Below the pieces are notes generated by a model. It did no database searches. It saw only the letters and a program-made list of their open reading frames with translations, and was not told the origin of the DNA. Below, piece by piece: positions 9,791 to 18,369 of a stretch of DNA of 64,000 bases (its first letter is position 1; each line of letters starts with the position of its first letter). The stretch lies in assembly GCA_003116975.1 (NCBI GenBank), contig BGKB01000023.1:1-64000 (forward strand), read 5' to 3'. This DNA is from Aurantiochytrium sp. KH105 (lineage: Eukaryota; Sar; Bigyra; Thraustochytrida; Thraustochytriidae). Both the position numbers and the translations under genes were made by a program.

Positions 9791-11662
9791 TCAAGCAAGA
9801 AAGTGCGCACTGAAGTATTGCAAGTCCTGCGCGCGATCTGCAGCCGTTGCCTTGGTGGTAGCGTTCCTGAACCGGGCCAGGCGAACGTCCCCGCTGTCAC
9901 TCATCACAAAGCTAAAGGCCAGGTCATCCGGTACGTCCACGCGGAGTGCGACACCTAGTCCATGCACCGCAATGAGAGTCTCGCGCGCCTTGTCCACCAC
10001 GGCCTCTGGGTACTTGCTCGGATTGCCATCGTAGTGGTGCCACAAATCACGCCCCTCGAAGGTTGTTGCGACAATAAAGTCGGAAAAAAGGTGGACACCT
10101 CCATAGAGGAACCACGGCACATGCTTCGACCCCCAGAGAGGCCGAAGAGTCTCGTACACCTCAATTTCATTCGTGAACGCGCGATGAAGCCTCATTTCTT
10201 CTGCCTCTGATTCATCGTTCGAGTCTTCGTATGGATCGAGTTCCGGTGTCTTCACGGCGATCATTTGGTCCAGCCCGCCGGTGTTCACGACCAAAATGAA
10301 CCCAAAATTATCTTCGCTCTGCGAAAGCCGATCCCTTACCCCACCGTAGTACGGAAAGTCCGCTTGGGAGAGGGGGAGAAGGGTGTCGCGAAGAATGGCC
10401 TGAGGAGAAGGAGGCGTGGGAGCAGCTGTATCGCCAGACCCATCGGTTGCCACGCTGTCGATTTGTCCTGACGAGACTTGGTTCCCGCCAACAGCGCCAG
10501 TGCCAGCGGCTGGGGGAAGTGGAGGATCCTGCCGCGCATTCGCGCGTGCGGCGTACACTTGCTCGTAAACCTTCTTCCATGCAGGGCCCATCGAGTTGAG
10601 CCCGTCAACCTGGCCCAACGAAGAAAGAAAGTCATCGCTTACTTCCAGTCGACATCCCTTTGAAACCTTGAGGAGCAACCTAAAATAGGCGAACTTTGGA
10701 TTGTCTCTTGTGCCGTGGCCTGTGCACTCGTAGCCACGAGTAATGTGCAGGTCGTTGTTCGCGTCCAGCTTGAGAAACCAGGTGATGTTAGCCGTGCTTA
10801 GAACTCCGTACTTGCAGAAAGTTCGAAGCATGTATGCGTAGATCTGGTAGATTGGATACACAAGGTTGGCTTTCACTCTCGGAGTCATTCCGTTGTCCTC
10901 ATCGTTGACAATGTAGTTGAAGTAACTGACAAGATCCAGATGCGCGTAATGGGAATGAAGACGGTTTGCAATCATCCACGTAACGTGTTGCTTAAACTGT
11001 GCGGCGCTCGAAGGGACGTTATCGCAACTTCTCACCTCTCGCGCAGCTCCACTCTCCATGTCGCCAAAGGTGTTGATGTAAGGAAACTTGAACGGGGATT
11101 TGTATTCGGTGGGCAGACAAGCTGCCATTTCTGAACGGACTTCGGTGCCGAACAAACTCAACGGTCTAGTGGTAGTTTCGGTTGTCCACATTTCATCAGG
11201 AGTCGCTCCTGGAATGGTCACTTGTACACCATATTGAAGTGTTCTGTCGGCGAGTCCCATTTGCTGGTCATTGAAAACATAATCGCAACCGGAGATGAAT
11301 AGATTGGTCATCAAAAAAATAGCACCTTGCTCGTTGAACGTCATCGAAGCCGTGTAATTTCGTGAGGTTCGGAACATGTATGAGTTTATCTCCTTGTCGA
11401 AAATGCCCTCTTCTTCAGCACTTGGAGCCACCTCATCGTCAAAATCAGTCCATCCTATGACGCGGTTAATTTTGATCCCAAGGAACTGCCTCCCTGCTTG
11501 AGAAACCGTCATCATTTTGGTCAGGTCATCGCGGTACGAGTCGGCTCGAGCTGAAGTCACTCCTTCGCTGATGTCCACTCTCAAATCGTCCGTGAATGGA
11601 GCGCGTGACATCGGTGTCGATACAAGCCCATCGAACAACGTGAACACTGCTGGGTTGGACAT
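9791..11662 (-). CDS. Crinkler-like REase/pseudokinase protein, copy 1
   Basis: This intact 623-aa frame starts at ATG 11662 (MSNPAVF...); the frame open upstream is GC-rich promoter DNA. The central part (about residues 250-360) contains QIYAYMLRTFCKYGVLSTAN followed by WFL. This resembles the Q-x3-Y region of REase-like cores in fungal and oomycete Crinkler-type effectors. A Pro-rich linker leads to a C-terminal ~190-aa kinase-like fold: AVK (beta-3 Lys), NEIEVYETL (alpha-C Glu), a hinge-like VATTFEGRDL, and a VHGLGVALRVD catalytic-loop equivalent. The metal-binding DFG is replaced by ARF, so it is probably a pseudokinase. In the known Crinkler architecture such proteins act on host DNA or signalling; the role here is inference. 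No secretion signal is visible. An unrelated kinase-like fold remains possible. Confidence 0.6.
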   Translation of the reverse strand: MSNPAVFTLFDGLVSTPMSRAPFTDDLRVDISEGVTSARADSYRDDLTKMMTVSQAGRQFLGIKINRVIGWTDFDDEVAPSAEEEGIFDKEINSYMFRTSRNYTASMTFNEQGAIFLMTNLFISGCDYVFNDQQMGLADRTLQYGVQVTIPGATPDEMWTTETTTRPLSLFGTEVRSEMAACLPTEYKSPFKFPYINTFGDMESGAAREVRSCDNVPSSAAQFKQHVTWMIANRLHSHYAHLDLVSYFNYIVNDEDNGMTPRVKANLVYPIYQIYAYMLRTFCKYGVLSTANITWFLKLDANNDLHITRGYECTGHGTRDNPKFAYFRLLLKVSKGCRLEVSDDFLSSLGQVDGLNSMGPAWKKVYEQVYAARANARQDPPLPPAAGTGAVGGNQVSSGQIDSVATDGSGDTAAPTPPSPQAILRDTLLPLSQADFPYYGGVRDRLSQSEDNFGFILVVNTGGLDQMIAVKTPELDPYEDSNDESEAEEMRLHRAFTNEIEVYETLRPLWGSKHVPWFLYGGVHLFSDFIVATTFEGRDLWHHYDGNPSKYPEAVVDKARETLIAVHGLGVALRVDVPDDLAFSFVMSDSGDVRLARFRNATTKATAADRAQDLQYFSAHFLA

Positions 11663-11835
11663 GGCGCTCGCTCGCTTGTGCGCGCGTGCGTACGCGCGCC
11701 CCGCCTTGGCCCCGCCTTGCCCCGCCCGCCTCGCTCCGCTCTGCCCCGCTCGACCGCTTGTAGCTTCCGCTTCCTTCCCTCTTGCGCGTTCGGTGTCTGC
11801 TCGCTCGCGACCGACCGTCCCTCGTGCGTGCACGC

Positions 11836-11873
11836 ACACCCCTGAGGGCTACCCAACTAAAAATGCGTTCCGC
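11836..11873. promoter_or_regulatory. Single 38-bp upstream element of copy 1
   Basis: One copy of ACACCCCTGAGGGCTACCCA...TTCCGC lies ~175 bp upstream of the copy-1 ATG. The same unit is doubled upstream of copy 2. Confidence 0.4.
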
Positions 11874-11907
11874 TACCGCAATCAAGCGCCAGCTGTGCAA
11901 CCTTGAT

Positions 11908-12226
11908 GGAACTTCTGGAACACCTGTACATTGGCCTCCGAAAGGGGGTGCAACTTTTTTGCAAAACAAAGGTAGTCAGAAAACTGGCGAACTGGCGAGA
12001 AGTCAGCTGAAGCTTCTAGAAGGCCGGTACATTGGGCTCAAAAAGGGGGTGCAACTTTTTGTGCAAACCAAGGTAGTCAGAAAACTGGCGAACTGGTAAA
12101 CTGGCGAGCTGCCTGTACATTGGCCTCGAAAAGGGGGGTGCAACTTTTTTGACAAACCAGGGTAGTCAGAAAACTGGCGAACTGGCGAGCAGCCAGCTGA
12201 AGCTTCTAGTTGGCCGGCATATTGGC
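11908..12226 (+). repeat. Minisatellite block 1 (TGTACATTGG...GGTAGTCAG)
   Basis: About three imperfect units, 80-105 bp each. Each contains TGTACATTGG, CTC(C/G)AAAAGGGGGTGCAAC, a T-run, AACAAGGTAGTCAG and ACTGGCGAACTGGCGA, some followed by AGCTGAAGCTTCTAGA. Spacers between units vary. Any encoded peptide is only a translation of the repeat. Confidence 0.85.
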
Positions 12227-12470
12227 GAGAAGAGAGGCAAAGCTGTCGCGCGGGTCACCAAAGCCGATGATCAGTTTGACCTAGCACTGCTTTAGCAGGA
12301 CATCCAACGCAATATGAGAACGACCTCCTCCTTCTCCTCCTTGTCGACGCACTGTAAATGCTACAAAAAAGCTCAACGTGCGCGTAACGGAAATCAAAGA
12401 TGCGCTGTACCGCATGAATGGACTCTAAAAGAAGATAAACGAATCAAAATGAATTGAGTTTGATTGGGCA
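12227..12470. other. Unique non-coding spacer between the tandem units
   Basis: No open frame or repeat. This is the only part of unit 1 with no obvious match after minisatellite block 2. Confidence 0.5.
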
Positions 12471-12500
12471 CAAGCACCAGGTTTTCAAGAGCCGAGTCCA

Positions 12501-14372
12501 TCAAGCAAGAAAGTGCGCACTGAAGTCTTGCAAGTCCTGCGCGCGATCTGCAGCCGTTGCCTTGGTGGTAGCGTTCCTGAACCGGGCCAGGCGAACGTCC
12601 CCGCTGTCACTCATCACAAAGCTAGAGGCCAGGTCATCCGGTACGTCCACGCGGAGAGCAACACCTAGTCCATGCACCGCAATGAGAGTCTCGCGCGCCT
12701 TGTTCACCACGGCCTCTGGGTACTTGCTAGGATTGCCATCGTAGTGGTGCCACAAATCACGCCCCTCGAAGGTTGTTGCGACAATAAAGTCGGAAAAAAG
12801 GTGGACACCTCCATAGAGGAACCACGGCACATGCTTCGACCCCCAGAGAGGCCGAAGAGCCTCGTACACCTCAATTTCATTCGTGAACGCGCGATGAAGC
12901 CTCATTTCTTCTGCCTCTGCTTCATCGTTCGAGTCTTCGTATGGATCGAGTTCCGGTGTCTTCACGGCGATCATTTGGTCCAGCCCGCCGGTGTTCACGA
13001 CCAAAATGAACCCAAAATTATCTTCGCTCTGCGAAAGCCGATCCCTTACCCCACCGTAGTACGGAAAGTCCGCTTGGGAGAGAGGGAGAAGGGTGTCGCG
13101 AAGAATGGCCTGAGGAGAAGGAGGCGTGGGAGCAGCTGTATCGCCAGACCCATCGGTTGCCACGCTGTCGATTTGTCCTGACGAGACTTGGTTCCCGCCA
13201 ACAGCGCCAGTGCCAGCGGCTGGGGGAAGTGGAGGATCCTGCCGCGCATTCGCGCGTGCGGCGTACACTTGCTCGTAAACCTTCTTCCATGCAGGGCCCA
13301 TCGAGTTGAGCCCGTCAACCTGGCCCAACGAAGAAAGAAAGTCATCGCTTACTTCCAGTCGACATCCCTTTGAAACCTTGAGGAGCAACCTAAAATAGGC
13401 GAACTTTGGATTGTCTCTTGTGCCGTGGCCTGTGCACTCGTAGCCACGAGTAATGTGCAGGTCGTTGTTCGCGTCCAGCTTGAGAAACCAGGTGATGTTA
13501 GCCGTGCTTAGAACTCCGTACTTGCAGAAAGTTCGAAGCATGTATGCGTAGATCTGGTAGATTGGATACACAAGGTTGGCTTTCACTCTCGGAGTCATTC
13601 CGTTGTCCTCATCGTTGACAATGTAGTTGAAGTAACTGACAAGATCCAGATGCGCGTAATGGGAATGAAGACGGTTTGCAATCATCCACGTAACGTGTTG
13701 CTTAAACTGTGCGGCGCTCGAAGGGACGTTATCGCAACTTCTCACCTCTCGCGCAGCTCCACTCTCCATGTCGCCAAAGGTGTTGGTGTAAGGAAACTTG
13801 AACGGGGATTTGTATTCGGTGGGCAGACAAGCTGCCGTTTCTGGACGGACTTCGGTGCCGAACAAACTCAACGGACTAGTGGTTGTTCCGGTTGTCCACA
13901 TTTCATCAGGAGTCGCTCCTGGAATGGTCACTTGTGCACCATATTGAAGTGTTCTATCGGCGAGTCCCATTTGCTGGTCATTGAAAATGAACCTGCAACC
14001 GGATATGAAGAAATCATTCATCAACAAAAACGCAACTTGCTCGTTGAACGTCATCGGAGCCGGGTAATCCTGTGAGGTTCGGAACATGTATGAGTTTATC
14101 TCCTTGTCGAAAATGCCCTCTTCTTCAGCACTTGGAGCCACCTCATCGTCAAAATCAGTCCATCCTATGACGCGGTTAATTCTGATCCCAAGGAACTGCC
14201 TCCCTGCTTCGGAAACCGTCATCATTTTGGTCAGGTCCTCGCGGCACAAGTTGGCTAGAGCTGAAGTCACTCCTTCGCTGATGTTCACTCTCAAATCGTC
14301 CGTGAATGGAGCGCGTGACATCGGGGTCGATACAAGCCCATCGAACAACGTGAACACTGCTGGGTTGGACAT
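12501..14372 (-). CDS. Crinkler-like REase/pseudokinase protein, copy 2
   Basis: This paralogue has exactly the same length as copy 1 (623 aa, ATG at 14372) and the same architecture: N-terminal unknown region, possible REase-like core, Pro-rich linker, C-terminal kinase-like fold with ARF in place of DFG. Most differences fall in the first ~170 residues, for example around the segment after MTFNEQ. The rest is nearly identical, including the kinase-like part, where ETLRPL becomes EALRPL and DLAFSF becomes DLASSF. This suggests a recent duplication with either selection or gene conversion shaping the difference. Both frames are intact while flanking genes are broken, so the pair is probably still functional. 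Confidence 0.6.
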   Translation of the reverse strand: MSNPAVFTLFDGLVSTPMSRAPFTDDLRVNISEGVTSALANLCREDLTKMMTVSEAGRQFLGIRINRVIGWTDFDDEVAPSAEEEGIFDKEINSYMFRTSQDYPAPMTFNEQVAFLLMNDFFISGCRFIFNDQQMGLADRTLQYGAQVTIPGATPDEMWTTGTTTSPLSLFGTEVRPETAACLPTEYKSPFKFPYTNTFGDMESGAAREVRSCDNVPSSAAQFKQHVTWMIANRLHSHYAHLDLVSYFNYIVNDEDNGMTPRVKANLVYPIYQIYAYMLRTFCKYGVLSTANITWFLKLDANNDLHITRGYECTGHGTRDNPKFAYFRLLLKVSKGCRLEVSDDFLSSLGQVDGLNSMGPAWKKVYEQVYAARANARQDPPLPPAAGTGAVGGNQVSSGQIDSVATDGSGDTAAPTPPSPQAILRDTLLPLSQADFPYYGGVRDRLSQSEDNFGFILVVNTGGLDQMIAVKTPELDPYEDSNDEAEAEEMRLHRAFTNEIEVYEALRPLWGSKHVPWFLYGGVHLFSDFIVATTFEGRDLWHHYDGNPSKYPEAVVNKARETLIAVHGLGVALRVDVPDDLASSFVMSDSGDVRLARFRNATTKATAADRAQDLQDFSAHFLA

Positions 14373-14516
14373 GGCGCTCGCTCGCTTGTGCGCGCGTGCG
14401 TACGCGCGCCCCGCCTTGGCCCCGCCTTGCCCCGTCCGCCTCGCCCGCCTCGCTCCGCTCCGCCCCACTCGACCGCTTGTAGCTTCCGCTTCCTTCCCGC
14501 TTGCGCGTTCGGTGTC

Positions 14517-14546
14517 TGCTCGCTCGCTCGCTCGCTCGCTCGCTCA
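14517..14546. repeat. (CTCG)n microsatellite upstream of copy 2
   Basis: Seven to eight CTCG units lie just upstream of the copy-2 start region. Copy 1 has only two at the same place. Confidence 0.8.
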
Positions 14547-14572
14547 CATGACCGACCGTCCCGCGTGCACGC

Positions 14573-14648
14573 ACACACCTGAGGGCTACCCAACTAAAAA
14601 TGCGTTCCGCACACCCCTGAGGGCTACCCAACTAAAAATGCGTTCCGC
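14573..14648. repeat. 38-bp promoter element duplicated in copy 2
   Basis: Two direct copies (14,573-14,610 and 14,611-14,648) of a unit containing CCTGAGGGCTACCCAACT and AAAAATGCGTTCCGC. They lie ~200-280 bp upstream of the copy-2 ATG. Copy 1 has the unit once. Confidence 0.85.
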
Positions 14649-14685
14649 TGCCGCAATCAAGCGCCAGCTGTGCAACCTTGCTAGA

Positions 14686-15200
14686 ACTTCTGGAACACCT
14701 GTACATTGGCCTCCGAAAGGGGGTGCAACTTTTCTTGCAAACCAAGGTAGTCAGAAAACTGGCGAACTGGCGAACTGGCGAGCAGTCTGTACATTGGCCT
14801 CGAAAAGGGGGTGCAACTTTTTGTGCAAAACAAGGTAGTCAGAAAACTGGCGAACTGGCGAACTGAATAACGACTCAATAACGATGTAATTTCTTTTCCT
14901 CGTTTGTGATGAAAAAGCTTCTAGAAGGCCTGTACATTGGCCTCCAAAAGGGGGTGCAACTTTTTTTGCAAAACAAAGGTAGTCAGAAAACTGGCGAACT
15001 GGCGAACTGGCGAGCTGCCTGTACATTGGTCTCCAAAAGGGGGTGCAACTTTTTTGCAAAATAAAGGTAGTCAGAAAACTGGCGAACTGGCGAGAAGTCA
15101 GCTGAAGCTTCTAGAAGGCCTGTACATTGGCCTCGAAAAGGGGGGTGCAACTTTTTTTCTTGCAAATCAAGGTAGTCAGAAAACTGGCGATCTGGCGAGA
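14686..15200 (+). repeat. Minisatellite block 2
   Basis: About five units of the family in block 1, with TGTACATTGG at roughly 14,700, 14,788, 14,931, 15,020 and 15,120. One unit is interrupted by about 60 bp of other sequence (14,866-14,925). Confidence 0.85.
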
Positions 15201-15242
15201 GTTAAACGATACAAAAACGTTTTTTTTCATTGCCCTTCTGCA

Positions 15243-17182
15243 CTATGAGAAGAATGTTGCGTTGCAAGCCGTCGCATCACTGTGGCCATTGGTAGAAATC
15301 TCAGTGAGAAGATCGATTAGGGTGGTAAATTTGTCGAGGTCTGAGCGGCGCAGGTTGCTCGACTCACTGGGGTCATCTGCCAGATTGTACAGAAAGCCAC
15401 CTTTTGCGCTGTTGTAGTAGGCCTTCCAGTCGCCACATCGTATTGCGAGTCCTGTGTATAATCCTTTCGCTTTCCCAGGAGCTTCATTAAGCAACGGCTG
15501 GCCCTCTCGAACTTGAGAGTAACTGTAAACACTTCCCGTATCGCAGAAAAGACTCCACGCACTGTAGCTATCGGGGCCGTACTCGGCTCGGCTCGGCAGC
15601 GAGATCCCAAGCATGTCTGCGAAAGTCCTGAAAAAATCTACTTGTGAGATCGCATAATCAGATGTGATACCCTTCGGCATCACATTTGGCCACTGCACGA
15701 TGAATGGGACGCGGTTCCCACCCTCCTGAAGATCCGTTTTCTGCCCAGCGTAGACATCTGTCGACGTCAGACCTGTCCGGACATACTTGCCTTTTGCCTC
15801 GGGGCCGTTGTCACTCGTCACGATCAACAATGTGTCGTTGAGCAAGTTGTGTTTCGTCAGCACATCAATCGTTTGACCCAGCCTGTAATCAAGTTCCTCC
15901 AAAAGATCGGCATACCAGCCGTAGTCCGTCGTCCCTTCCCAATCAGGGTGTGGCGTGTGAGGCAAGTGGTCCCCGGTCATTGCCATGTAGAGGAAGAAAG
16001 GAACACCCGACCCATACTGATTGACGTGGTCCTCGATGTAGGATGTAGCCGCGCTCGTGAGGTTCGACAGAACGTAGTGGGGATCAAACGTTTTCCCCAC
16101 AGTCTTGTGCCAACTCCCCTCCTCGACTGTTCGCCACATCGAGGAGCTTCCGCAGCCTGTTAGGTTTTCGAAGCTGGCCTCCAAGCATGTTCCGAGTCCC
16201 CACGTTTTGCAGGCGAGGCCACCCGGACAGCTCTGAATAGCGGCAGCCTCCTTGATTGTGTAGTGGTCCGGAACCTCTGTAAAAGTGCGATCCTGAATGT
16301 AGGATAGATAGGGAAAGCCCATGGAAGCAGCGATGCCAAAGTATCGATCAAAGCCTCCATCCAGGGGCCCACATAGATTTCCCCAGTGGCTAGGTCGTCA
16401 GGCATGTCCATCCCAACGTGCCACTTCCCAACCATGTAGGTCTTGTATCCTTCATCCTGTAGCATTCCCGGGAACGTGTTGACCGTCTCATTGATGAACG
16501 GAGCGTGGTCAGGCTGCACAACGTTTCGGTTTGGGTTCGCGCGGAAATAGTACTGACCAGTCAGGAGAGTGTACCTTGACGGCGAACAGAGACTTGCGTG
16601 GGAGTGTCCGTTTGTGAAGTCTACGCCATTCGCAGCAACCGACTCGTAGTTGGGCATCGACAAAATGTCAGCGTTGTACTTAGATCTCTCTCCGAATCCC
16701 TGATCGTCGGCGAGCCAAAGGACAATGTTCGGCTTTCGCCCAGGTGTGCAGAACTGCTCTGAGGTATCGTAATTGTAGTATTCATCGCCTCCTGGGGCAG
16801 CTGTCGGTGCAGCTGTCGGTGCAGCTGTCGGTGCAGCAGCCGGCGCAGCAGCCGGCGCAGCTGTCGGTGCAGCAGCCGGTGCAGCTGTCGGTGCAGCAGC
16901 CGGCGCAGCTGCAGACGCAACTGTCGGTGCAGCTGTCGGTGCTGGCGTTTCGACGACATTGTTGCCGCCGCTTGAACTCGTCGCAAAAACAACAAGAATA
17001 GCAGCTAGGCCTATGGCGACTGCCACAAGAATGAGAGCTGCACACTGCTTCCTCCTTCTCGTGGCACTAGGCGAGCGCCCCGTGCCCCGTCGCCTTGGCC
17101 TGCTTCGGGAGGAGGGGTGGTGTTCATGCCTTCTCGCTTGCGAGGAGCGAGAGGATTTGTGTTTGTGTCTGTCCAAGAGCAT
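15243..17182 (-). pseudogene. Membrane-anchored sulfatase gene with a frameshift
   Basis: The ATG at 17182 opens a type II membrane protein: basic tail, one TM helix (residues ~47-67), an Ala/Pro/Thr-rich linker (to ~130), then a sulfatase domain. The metal-binding motif PNIVLWLADDQ (D159, D160) and the formylglycine motif CSPSRYTLLTG (C199) are intact. At about 16,362-16,371, in a GGGCCCC run, homology jumps by one base into a second frame. That frame continues through a second sulfatase half (LIVTSDNGPE, then EGGNRVPFIVQWP) to the stop at 15243. The family hydrolyses sulfate esters after Cys is converted to formylglycine. As sequenced, the protein stops within ~70 junk residues after the shift. 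An assembly error in the homopolymer is the alternative; everything else looks intact. Confidence 0.85.
16795..16945. repeat. Imperfect GCAGCTGTCGGT repeat coding the Ala/Pro linker
   Basis: About a dozen repeats of 12 bp (GCAGCTGTCGGT or GCAGCCGGC variants) encode the TAAP/AAAP linker of the sulfatase between the TM helix and the catalytic domain. Confidence 0.8.
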
Positions 17183-17301
17183 CCGCGCACACCCTCTGCC
17201 CTTCCTCGCAACTCTATACCTCGTATAATAACACGGATTGACTTATGGTTGAATGATAGTCAGCGATACGCAGGGGGTCACGCGAGGAAGCAGATTCTTG
17301 G

Positions 17302-18115
17302 TCAAAACCGGTGTCGAACGCTGTCTGGAACGATGTTGTATTCACTTGACCTGCTGAGAAAGACTTTATACACCGCGAAAAGCAAGTATGGCCCGAAAAC
17401 TAACGAAACGCCAAGGATGAACATCGAGACGCTGACGAGGTAGACCGCGCCAATGACTCCAAGAATCAGCGTTGTAACTGCCGCGGACGGTAGGAAGACG
17501 GCAATCTTCGAATCAAATTTTCGCCACTGCTTGACGGCGAAGATGCCGACGATGAATAGGGCTAGCAATGCTGTTCAGAAACGCAATGCCAAGCGACGGC
17601 CACGGGTACAGGAGCTTCCTGCTGTGCACATTCCCAAAACAGCTTGTTGACCCATCGGTCTGTGTGACACACGTCTTGAAGGGGTAAGAGCATTCCACAG
17701 ACTCGATGTTGTTTGGAAAGCTCGTCCGCACGTCATTAAAGTAGTACTCTTCGAAAGTCAATTAATTCGCCACGACATTGTATCCAGACAGAGAAATGGT
17801 CGCGGGCGACAGCGGATTGTAGTAGGCGGCGTTCCGCACCTTCAATAGCGTCCCCGAGCAACTTTGGACGTTTTGCTTGTCCTCGAGTTGGTTTTCCAGA
17901 ACTACGCAGAAGTGAGAGTCTGACCACGTGGGCTCGCCAGAAATCAAGTTCGAAAAGACTTGATTGTAATTATTGACGCACCGGATCATGTTTGTTGAGC
18001 TGTCAAACGAACACGCGTCATAGCTGGTCGCTAAGGAGTACCCTGACATCGTGCGTGGCGAGCCAGGTGGGCGTTTTGCGATTTGCGCGTGGAGACGATC
18101 AAGTTTGGGTGACAA
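17302..18115 (-). pseudogene. Broken gene for a Cys-rich ectodomain plus three TM helices
   Basis: The minus frame from 18115 encodes a Cys-containing ectodomain and ends at TAA 17762-17764. The same frame continues immediately after it (TFEEYYFND...) with more paired cysteines to about 17,570. The hydrophobic C-terminus then lies in another frame: LALFIVGIFAV, a second helix around VTTLILGVIGAVYLV and a third around LGVSLVFGPYLLFAV, ending at 17302. A one-base indel near GCTAGCC (about 17,563) explains the jump. Without the two lesions it would be one protein of ~270 aa. I do not recognise the family. It lies just downstream of the sulfatase start region, and nothing shows they were co-expressed. 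Confidence 0.6.
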
Positions 18116-18369
18116 GCGTTTGCGTAGGGCGTCCCCCTGGTTTTAACTTTGCACCGTCCGCGCGCGCGTCAATTCAACACAGCTTAAAAATTCCTTATAG
18201 GCAAAAGACTTGCCACTCGCCGCTTTTCCTACCGGTCTTGAGCCGGGATTCTGCTGCTATTCTGCCGCTTTTTTTGCCTCCCATCAGTAGCTGCTCTCCT
18301 ACCGCGCATCTACCGCTCAAGACAAGACAAGACAAGAGTCAGGCTTCCTCTACCGTGTTCATTCATCAT

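Larger units (their letters stand above)
9764..12470. repeat. Tandem duplication unit, copy 1
   Basis: The unit starts at CAAGCACCAG (9764) and is repeated starting at CAAGCACCAG (12,471). It carries one effector-like gene, its promoter and a minisatellite block. Copy 2 matches it almost base for base through the gene and promoter. The period is 2,707-2,710 bp. Confidence 0.85.
12471..15200. repeat. Tandem duplication unit, copy 2
   Basis: Second copy of the 2.7-kb unit. It matches unit 1 from CAAGCACCAG through gene and promoter into the minisatellite, which is longer here (about five units against three). Confidence 0.8.

Noticed and set aside
14686..15200. CRISPR-like array
   Set aside because: Repeat units vary in length and no unique regular spacers exist; it is a minisatellite.
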